36,457 bases of DNA, taken from positions 1-36,457 of the forward strand of contig JAOUMU010000018.1 of the NCBI GenBank assembly GCA_029881335.1, written 5' to 3'. The notes under the pieces are model-generated. The model was given only the letters and a program-made list of their open reading frames with translations, did no database searches and was not told the DNA's origin. The DNA is from Nitrospinota bacterium (GTDB lineage: Bacteria; Nitrospinota_A; UBA7883). Positions within the stretch are counted from its first letter, which is position 1. Each line of letters opens with the position of its first letter. The position numbers were made by a program, and so were the translations under genes. This document shows positions 9,804 to 15,451 of this stretch, piece by piece.

Positions 9804-11048
9804 ATGAACAACCTGGTATGGATCATCATTGGACTTGTAGGCGTCGGCTTCATCTGGGCTGGCTTCATCTTCTCCAAGGAGCGGCTGCCCGCCTTCGCCA
9901 GGGAGACTTTGCTCACCGGCTGGGAAGTTTTCCTGCTGGGTTTTGCCATTGGGCCAGGAGGGCTGGGGCTCATCGGCGTGGGGGAGCTGAACCAGCTAAA
10001 CCCGTTCATTGCCCTGGGGCTGGGTTGGGCCGGGCTTATATTCGGCGCCCAACTACGGGTGGCGGATCTGCGGAAGGTGGAGCCGTTCCTGCGGTACATG
10101 ACCGTAGGACAGGCGCTGGCCACCGGGGTGGGTCTCTTCATAATATTCTTTTTCCTTGCGCTGACGCTCCGTGGCGGTCAGCTAAGCGAGCTTGCCGTGG
10201 CGGCGTTTCTGGTGGCGGCGGCGTGCTCTGTCTCCTCCCCCACAGCCATCAGCATGACGGCGGCCAGGCTGCCGAAGTCGGCGCTGCCAAAAGTGCGCCC
10301 CCTGTTGGTGATTGCCACCCTGGATCTGGCGCCTGCGCTGGTGGTGGTGGGTCTGGTGTTCTGCTTCTTCGATGGAGCGCGCGGCGCGGCATTCTCCGAG
10401 GAGCGGGGAGTGGCCCTTTTTTTCCATTCGTTTCTTATCGCCGCCCTGCTGTCGGCGATGTTTCTGCTGATCGACAGGAAGCGTCTATCCGAGGAGCATA
10501 ACCTGGTGGTGTTTCTGGGTTTTATCATTTTCGCTTCCGGCATCAGCTTCTACCTGGGATTATCGCCACTGTTTACAAATCTTCTGGTGGGAGTGATCCT
10601 GGCAAACGTCTTGAGCCACGATGATTCTCTGCACACAGCCCTGCACTCCACAGAGAAGCCGTTTTACGTGATTCTGCTGGTGTTGGCGGGTATGTGGTGG
10701 ACGGCGGAGGGCGCCGCAGTGTGGATCACGGCCCTGGCCCTGGCGGCGGGGAGAATGGCCCTGAAACTGTATTCCATGCGGGCGCTGGAGCGGCTGGTGG
10801 AAGGAGGGAGGCAACTTGCGCCCGAGGCTGGGCTGGCGCTCTGCTCGCCAGGCGCCATGGGCCTTGCTATGGGGCTCAACTTCATGCTTGGTTATCACAG
10901 TGATATGGCGGTGTTCGCTTTTGGAGTGATAGCCGTCTCCACAATGTTCAGCGAGGTGGTGGCCCCTGCGCTGATCCGGCGGGCGGTGGGCGAGGGGGAA
11001 CTGACGAAGAAGGCCGAGAGCCAGGAGAAGATGAATGAAACTGGTTAA
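9804..11048 (+). CDS. CPA2-like cation/proton antiporter, first of pair
   Basis: A 414-residue integral membrane protein with about 12 hydrophobic segments. An N-out helix (MNNLVWIIIGLVGVGFIW) is followed by a GLGWAGLIFGAQL segment, equivalent to the L-F-x-x-G-L-E-L region of CPA2 exchangers, the helix break SVSSPTAIS (about 142-150), and LLVIATLDLAPALVVV, where Asp174 aligns with the ion-binding Asp of the NhaA/NapA/KefC superfamily. The residue before it is Leu rather than the Asp, Asn or Gln usual there. The tail (GELTKKAESQEKMNETG) is charged. Its last 14 bases overlap the next antiporter gene, indicating translational coupling. Confidence 0.82.
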   Translation: MNNLVWIIIGLVGVGFIWAGFIFSKERLPAFARETLLTGWEVFLLGFAIGPGGLGLIGVGELNQLNPFIALGLGWAGLIFGAQLRVADLRKVEPFLRYMTVGQALATGVGLFIIFFFLALTLRGGQLSELAVAAFLVAAACSVSSPTAISMTAARLPKSALPKVRPLLVIATLDLAPALVVVGLVFCFFDGARGAAFSEERGVALFFHSFLIAALLSAMFLLIDRKRLSEEHNLVVFLGFIIFASGISFYLGLSPLFTNLLVGVILANVLSHDDSLHTALHSTEKPFYVILLVLAGMWWTAEGAAVWITALALAAGRMALKLYSMRALERLVEGGRQLAPEAGLALCSPGAMGLAMGLNFMLGYHSDMAVFAFGVIAVSTMFSEVVAPALIRRAVGEGELTKKAESQEKMNETG

Positions 11049-12390
11049 CGCCCTTAGGATCGCTGCGGTGGCGGGGCTGGCCACGGCGCTTATTCTTTTG
11101 GCCCGATCCATCGGCTCCGAGCTGGGGATCGCCAGCGCCATGGCAGAGAGCGCAATGGCTCTCGGCTTCCTGTTGCTGTTCGCGTTCTTTCTGGGCCAGG
11201 CTTCCCCGGTGATCGGGGCGCCCAGGATAACGGGATATCTGCTGGCGGGAATCGCCGCAGGCCCCTATGCGCTGAACCTGGTGAGCTTGGAGAGCGCGGA
11301 GCCGCTACGCCTGGTGAATGGGCTTGCCCTCTCTTTGATAGCCTTCACCGCCGGGGGTGAGCTGAAGCTGGAGCGATATAAACCGCGGATCAAGGCGCTC
11401 TCCCTGGCGGTGGTGGGGCAGTCCACGTCGGCGATGGTGTTCGTGATGGCGGTGATGTTTCCCGCATTCTACTTCTCCGGTGTGACTGATGTTGTATCGC
11501 CCACCAACCCGGTGGCCGCGGCCTTCGGGGCGGCGCTGCTGCTGGGGATTCTCTCCATGGCCAATTCCCCGGCCACTGCCGTGGCGGTGATCACAGAGGG
11601 GAGGGCCAAGGGGCCCGTCTCCGAGATAGTCATGGGATCCACGGTCATGGTGGACGTGGTGGTGATCCTGGTTTTTGGTCTTCTGGCGCCGGTGGTGGGG
11701 CATTTTCTGGGGATGGCGGAGAGCGGCCAGGCTTCCGGGGTACTGCGGCATATCGGGGGCGCCGTTGTGATAGGCCTAGTGGCGGGCGCGGTGATGATAC
11801 TGGCGCTTCGCCAGACAGAGGAGAACGCGGCGCTGTGGGTCTCCGGCATGGCCATGGCCTTGTCGGAAGTGTCGATCCATTTTCACGTGAGCGCCATGCT
11901 GGCTGCGATCGTGGCCGGATTCATGGTGGAGAATTATTCTAAAAGCGGTGAGAAGCTGATCAAGGCGATCGAGTATTCTTCTGCTCCAGTCTATGTCATT
12001 TTCTTCTCCCTGGCGGGACAGGGGCTGGATCTCTCCGCTCTTGCGGCGAACCTGCCGCTGGCCGTGGCGCTGGTGCTCTCCCGAATGGCGGGAGTGTGGC
12101 TGGGGGTGAACACCGGGCTGAAAATGGCGGGAGAACCTGGGGAGATGCGGAAGAACGCCTGGCAAGGCTTCATCGGGCAGGCGGGGATAAACATAGGCTT
12201 TGCGGTGCTGGCGCAACAGTTATTCGGTCCCGTGGGTGGGGTAGTCGCCACCATAGCCATATCGGCGGTGGCGGTGAACCAGGTGGTGGGTCCCATCATG
12301 ATGCGGCGAGCGCTGGTGGCAGCCGGAGAGATATCCTCCGGCGCCCCGGCCACGAAAAGTGTCAAGACAGAACCAGCTACCCAGGGCTGA
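11035..12390 (+). CDS. CPA2-like cation/proton antiporter, second of pair
   Basis: A 451-residue integral membrane protein with about 12-13 helices. It carries the CPA2 signature PRITGYLLAGIAAGP (63-77), LIAFTAGGEL (101-110), ANSPATAVAVITEG (176-189) and GSTVMVDVVVILV with Asp207 as the single acidic residue at the ion-binding position (preceded by Val). It shares the fold but little close sequence with the gene just upstream, so the pair is not a recent duplication. Starting inside the upstream gene, it is the fourth gene of the EIIA/PII-like/antiporter operon. Substrate (Na+ or K+) cannot be told from sequence. A heteromeric antiporter is possible but unproven. Confidence 0.84.
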   Translation: MKLVNALRIAAVAGLATALILLARSIGSELGIASAMAESAMALGFLLLFAFFLGQASPVIGAPRITGYLLAGIAAGPYALNLVSLESAEPLRLVNGLALSLIAFTAGGELKLERYKPRIKALSLAVVGQSTSAMVFVMAVMFPAFYFSGVTDVVSPTNPVAAAFGAALLLGILSMANSPATAVAVITEGRAKGPVSEIVMGSTVMVDVVVILVFGLLAPVVGHFLGMAESGQASGVLRHIGGAVVIGLVAGAVMILALRQTEENAALWVSGMAMALSEVSIHFHVSAMLAAIVAGFMVENYSKSGEKLIKAIEYSSAPVYVIFFSLAGQGLDLSALAANLPLAVALVLSRMAGVWLGVNTGLKMAGEPGEMRKNAWQGFIGQAGINIGFAVLAQQLFGPVGGVVATIAISAVAVNQVVGPIMMRRALVAAGEISSGAPATKSVKTEPATQG

Positions 12391-12416
12391 GTGTATCGGG
12401 CCGTGGACGGTCACTA

Positions 12417-12449
12417 TGTATATGCGCTTGTTGGGTTGGTGCATATACA
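12417..12449. repeat. Inverted repeat after the antiporter operon
   Basis: A perfect 9-bp inverted repeat, TGTATATGC (12417-12425) and GCATATACA (12441-12449), with a 15-nt loop, 27 bases past the antiporter stop. It has no T-tract. It could be an RNA hairpin ending the operon mRNA or an operator ahead of the OsmC promoter 55 bases further on. Confidence 0.45.
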
Positions 12450-12504
12450 GTCAAGTTTCGTTGGGGATGTCCTCCTGTTGTCATTTGTACGCGGAAGCTA
12501 GTAG

Positions 12505-12533
12505 TTGTTAATCGCGCGGGTAGGGTGTATAAT
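12505..12533 (+). promoter_or_regulatory. Sigma-70 promoter for the OsmC-family gene
   Basis: -35 TTGTTA (12505-12510), 17-bp spacer, perfect -10 TATAAT (12528-12533). Predicted start of transcription is near 12540, leaving a leader of about 75 nt before the ATG at 12616. Confidence 0.75.
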
Positions 12534-12558
12534 CCACTCCGTTAAGTTGATCCATATC

Positions 12559-12570
12559 ATCCCGCGGGAT
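12559..12570. promoter_or_regulatory. Palindrome in the OsmC leader, possible operator
   Basis: ATCCCGCGGGAT is a perfect 12-bp palindrome about 20-30 bases downstream of the predicted transcription start. This position suits a repressor-binding site or a small RNA hairpin. No regulator gene is adjacent, so the binding partner is unknown. Confidence 0.35.
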
Positions 12571-12615
12571 TGGGCGTGGGAAATATGCGCAAAATCTAAA
12601 ACAACAGGAGGATTT

Positions 12616-13154
12616 ATGTCCCAGGAATCTGTGAAAGAGGCATTGCTTGCCACCATCGGCGCGATCAAAGAAAAGCCGGAAGCGGGAAGGGCTGTTTTCC
12701 GTAGCGAGACTAAATGGATCAGTGATGTGAAATGCGAGGCGAACATCCGGGATTTTAACACAATGACCATCGATGAGCCCCCGGAGCTGGGAGGAGGGAA
12801 TGCCGGACCGAATCCTGTAGAGCTTCTGCTGGCGGCGCTGGGAACCTGCCAGGAGATCATGTACGCCGCCTATGCCTCTGTCATGGGCGTGGAACTGACC
12901 TCGCTGAAGGTGGATGTGAAAGGCTATCTAGATTTGCAGGGGCTTTTTTTGGGATGGATGAGAATATCCCCTCCGGCTACAGCAAGATTCAGTACGTTAC
13001 TCACATCGAAAGCCCGGCCGATGCCGAGACTATGAAGCAACTAATCCAGACGGTGGAGAGCCACTGCCCTGTGCTGGATACGCTGGTGCGCGCCATAGAG
13101 GTGACCGGCGAGGTGAGGGTTAACGGAAGCAAACTGGAGATGGTGAAAGCTTAA
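12616..13154 (+). CDS. OsmC-family protein, frameshifted at a T7 run
   Basis: OsmC/Ohr-type proteins reduce organic peroxides with two cysteines. The ATG at 12616 follows AGGAGGATTT. Frame 1 gives residues 1-112 with the first conserved Cys (Cys78 in ALGTC) and reaches VKGYLDLQGLF. It then runs into unrelated sequence and stops at 13035. The rest of the family (MDENIPSGYSKIQYV and the second Cys in SHCPVLDTL) is in the -1 frame, ending at 13154. The switch point is seven T residues (12944-12950), read T TTT TTG in frame. A -1 shift there gives a 179-residue protein with both cysteines. This may be a real mutation, a sequencing error, or ribosomal/transcriptional slippage; family alignment suggests two extra T or one missing T. 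Confidence 0.8.
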
Positions 13155-13167
13155 TTCACTTGAAGTT

Positions 13168-13206
13168 ACGGCGGTCCGGCATGAAAACCGGCCGCCGTCT
13201 TTTTTT
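13168..13206 (+). terminator. Rho-independent terminator after the OsmC gene
   Basis: The stem ACGGCGG (13168-13174) plus CCGG (13176-13179) pairs with CCGG plus CCGCCGT (13188-13198), with one bulged T and an 8-nt loop. CTTTTTTT follows. It lies 14 bases after the stop in the shifted frame. This supports 13154, not 13035, as the ancestral end of the gene. Confidence 0.9.
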
Positions 13207-13248
13207 GCCCATGAGCGGTTTGAATTTCTTGATTATTGCCATGTGCAT

Positions 13249-13282
13249 AAAAAAACCGCCCGGCCATCACAGCCGAGCGGTT
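13249..13282 (-). terminator. Rho-independent terminator of the first GMGWG lipoprotein gene
   Basis: On the minus strand, the 11-bp stem formed by 13254-13264 and 13272-13282 (one mismatch) has a 7-nt loop and is followed by a run of T (A run at 13249-13255 on the plus strand). Its core and loop closely resemble the terminator of the neighbouring paralogue at 14294-14324. Confidence 0.85.
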
Positions 13283-13306
13283 GAAATTGAGTACAGGAAT
13301 CAGGCG

Positions 13307-13981
13307 CTATTTCTTACCTTTGCCGCCTCCCAGCACACTGGGATCCACGCCCAAGGCCTTGCATATCTCGCCCCAGCCCATACCGGAGAGGCGCATGTCC
13401 ACGATAGTTGTCATCGAGGCTCCTGAGGCTTCCATGATCGCCTTAATCTTGGCTATCTGCGCGTCATTAAAACCAAGGTCGTGGAGCTGCTGATCTGTAA
13501 GATTGGTATCAGCAGGAGGCGGATCGGTCGGGGCCGGATCGGTCGGGGCCGGATCGGTCGGCGCGGGATCGGTCGGCGCGGGAGCAGGAGCGTAATCGAT
13601 TACCCATGTGGATGGATCCAGGAAAGCGTTGCCGCTTATCGACAGCGCGTCACCCATCAACGCCAGTGCGTAGACCGCAAGCTGGGTCATAAAAGGATCC
13701 TTCAGAGTAACGGTATAGTCGCCTTGTGGAACGTTGGTAAACTGGAACGCCCCTGTCATCATATCCACAGGTGAAGACTGGATCGCAACACCTGAGGCGT
13801 CAACAATCTCCGCGTTGAACTGCAAGACCAACGCCGAATCAGTGACAGATGGCGTGCCTTTCGCTGCTTGCTCCATGTTGCTGGATCCGCAGGCTGCAAG
13901 CATCGAAGCCGCAAACAGCATTACGGCGATGTTTACGCCCATTTTTTTCTCATTGTTTTTCAATTTGTTCTCGCCTCTCAT
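13307..13981 (-). CDS. Lipoprotein with TTR-like domain, PAPTD repeats and GMGWG C-terminal motif
   Basis: A 224-residue predicted lipoprotein. The ATG at 13981 is chosen because GGAAGGAAA precedes it; an ATG 18 bases earlier lacks a site. A basic n-region, a hydrophobic core and lipobox LAAC place the lipidated Cys at 31. Residues about 45-110 resemble a transthyretin- or carboxypeptidase-regulatory-like beta domain (FQFTNVPQGDYTVTLKDP). Four PAPTD repeats and a PPPADT spacer follow. The C-terminal 65 residues are helical, with LTDQQLHDLGFNDAQIAKIKAI, then MRLSGMGWGEICKALGV and a GGGKGKK tail. The motif recurs in the adjacent lipoprotein and, as I recall, in uncharacterised secreted proteins. 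Function unknown. Confidence 0.82.
   Translation of the reverse strand: MRGENKLKNNEKKMGVNIAVMLFAASMLAACGSSNMEQAAKGTPSVTDSALVLQFNAEIVDASGVAIQSSPVDMMTGAFQFTNVPQGDYTVTLKDPFMTQLAVYALALMGDALSISGNAFLDPSTWVIDYAPAPAPTDPAPTDPAPTDPAPTDPPPADTNLTDQQLHDLGFNDAQIAKIKAIMEASGASMTTIVDMRLSGMGWGEICKALGVDPSVLGGGKGKK
13521..13580. repeat. Four tandem 15-bp repeats encoding PAPTD
   Basis: Four head-to-tail copies of a 15-bp unit beginning GGATCGGTCGG. The first two copies are identical to each other (ending GGCC), as are the last two (ending CGCG). They encode the Pro/Thr/Asp linker of the lipoprotein on the minus strand. Copy number may vary between strains by slippage. Confidence 0.85.
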
Positions 13982-14020
13982 TTTTCGATTTCCTTCCAAG
14001 CTTAAATATATGTCTCGTCA

Positions 14021-14049
14021 TTTATCAAATATGGTCCGTTCAATGCCAA
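14021..14049 (-). promoter_or_regulatory. Putative sigma-70 promoter for the first GMGWG lipoprotein
   Basis: Minus strand: -35 TTGGCA (complement of 14044-14049), 17-bp spacer, -10 GATAAA (complement of 14021-14026). It lies 40 bases before the chosen ATG at 13981. The rest of the roughly 310-base gap up to the next terminator shows no gene. Confidence 0.5.
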
Positions 14050-14293
14050 TCACATTCAACATACACTACAGCAATAACGGCGCCAATAAAAACGATGCAG
14101 TAAGCGCATGTATATCAAGCACATACAATGGTGACATGGAAAACGCATTCAGAAGAGTATCTATTAATGTACTTGAGCGTCGGATAATGAATACAGTTGG
14201 ATTTCCAGTATGTTTGGTGGCGAGGGGTCGTCTATGAAGAGGGGATGGCGCATGGTTTAAAGCGCAAGGTAATTGAGGCGGTGGGCAATATCT

Positions 14294-14324
14294 ATAAAAA
14301 AGCCCGGCCATGACAGCCGGGCGA
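14294..14324 (-). terminator. Rho-independent terminator of the second GMGWG lipoprotein gene
   Basis: Minus strand: a perfect 7-bp stem, GCCCGGC (14302-14308) with GCCGGGC (14316-14322), 7-nt loop CATGACA, followed by a T-tract (A run 14296-14301 on the plus strand). It closely matches the terminator at 13249-13282. Confidence 0.85.
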
Positions 14325-14349
14325 TTTGTTGGATCAGTCTAGCTTTATG

Positions 14350-15075
14350 CTACTTATTCCCATGGCCGTTTCCATTGCCGTTGTTGCCTTTGCCGGGATT
14401 ATCCGGTTTGCCATTGCCTTTATCTTTCCTGCCGGCGTTTTTGGCGCTTCTGGTTTTCTTGGGATCCCATCCATCCGGATGACCCATGCCGAGGTGGCCC
14501 GGATGCAGGCCCAGCTCATGAGCGATCTGTCCCCAGCCCATGCCGGAAAGACGCATAGCCTCCACCTCGCTGGCTGGTATACCTGCAAGATCGCCAATTT
14601 TAGCTGCTCTCTCCTGCTGGGTCTCATTCAACGAGGAGTCGCCATCATTTGAATCGAATTCAATTTCCCACGTCGCCTGGTTGTCGTTAAAGGAACCGGT
14701 CAGCTTTGCGTCGTCACCTTCCATTATGCTAACATCAACTTCCGTGATCACCTCGTCGGTGTCCGGATCAACGAATCGCAGGGTGTAGTCTCCTTCCGCC
14801 ACACCGCCGAAAGAGAAATTACCGTTGGAGTCGACATAGGTTTCGGCTACCACATCGCCGTTGATGTCCACCAGTTGCACCAGGACGCCAGTCATTGGCT
14901 CGTCACCTGCGACCAACCAGTTAGCTCGGGCCGCCGATCCGTCATTATAGATGGCGCTGCCGGAAATATTGTTGCCACCTGTTCCGCTACCGCAGGCAGG
15001 CAAAACCATAGCCACCAAGGCCAGCATGGCAAAGCTCAATCCTGCTTTTTTAACATAATTAGTCATAAGTTCCAT
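14350..15075 (-). CDS. Lipoprotein with beta-sandwich domain, GMGWG motif and Gly/Asn/Lys tail
   Basis: A 241-residue predicted lipoprotein. The ATG at 15075 follows GGGAGAGTGGGAA. The signal peptide ends in the lipobox LPAC with Cys28. Residues about 35-150 form a SpaA/TTR-like beta domain (NGNFSFGGVAEGDYTLRFVDPDTDE) and an acidic region. Residues about 150-195 are helical, with SGMGWGQIAHELGLHPGHLG, matching the neighbouring lipoprotein; nine residues, MRLSGMGWG, are identical. The last 40 residues are a low-complexity Lys/Gly/Asn tail, the sort of basic tail that could bind nucleic acid, polysaccharide or peptidoglycan. It is divergent from the pst operon across 376 bases. Whether it is phosphate-regulated is unknown. 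Confidence 0.82.
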   Translation of the reverse strand: MELMTNYVKKAGLSFAMLALVAMVLPACGSGTGGNNISGSAIYNDGSAARANWLVAGDEPMTGVLVQLVDINGDVVAETYVDSNGNFSFGGVAEGDYTLRFVDPDTDEVITEVDVSIMEGDDAKLTGSFNDNQATWEIEFDSNDGDSSLNETQQERAAKIGDLAGIPASEVEAMRLSGMGWGQIAHELGLHPGHLGMGHPDGWDPKKTRSAKNAGRKDKGNGKPDNPGKGNNGNGNGHGNK

Positions 15076-15330
15076 TTCCCACTCTCCCTGCCTACATGTT
15101 AGAAAACAAAAATAAATTACAGTTGATGAATGGTGCAGATTCCGTACCAAAGAACCTGCGCGTGGAACAGGCAAGAATACAGTCCGTTATAGGGAGGTTC
15201 CGTATACCTGACTTTGCTTGTGTGTACTGTAGTGCACAGGGAAGTCTATTAAAAAGGACTTTTTCTATTTCCAGTTTCTCCCCTCACTGTATCGCCTTGG
15301 TGCAATTGATCCCTGGCTGGAATGCCAGAA
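15076..15330. other. Divergent intergenic region, lipoprotein / pst operon
   Basis: No gene is seen in these 255 bases. A segment near 15220-15237 reads TGTGTACTGTAGTGCACA, an imperfect inverted repeat that could bind a regulator. The lipoprotein promoter on the minus strand was not identified with confidence. Confidence 0.3.
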
Positions 15331-15386
15331 TGTAACCAAACCGAAAACCCTCCGTAACATTGTCGTAATAATTGGGGGAGTATACT
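15331..15386 (+). promoter_or_regulatory. Pho box array and -10 element of the pst-pho operon
   Basis: Four 7-bp half-sites at exact 11-bp steps: TGTAACC (15331), CGAAAAC (15342), CGTAACA (15353) and CGTAATA (15364), each separated by 4 bases. The 7-4-7 geometry is that of PhoB boxes, in which direct repeats are bound by tandem PhoB dimers in place of a -35. Ten bases after the last half-site is TATACT (15381-15386), a good -10 at the expected PhoB-dependent distance. The half-site sequence is variant relative to the E. coli CTGTCAT consensus. PhoB itself is encoded by the fifth gene of this operon, so autoregulation is expected. Confidence 0.7.
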
Positions 15387-15451
15387 TCTGGGGAGCATAC
15401 AAGAAGTCCCCCAGCATATGGGAGGAAGGCATTGGATTCCTTCTCTATTTA

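Noticed and set aside
13521-13580. CRISPR array
   Set aside because: Four contiguous 15-bp units without spacers, in frame with the lipoprotein; a coding tandem repeat.
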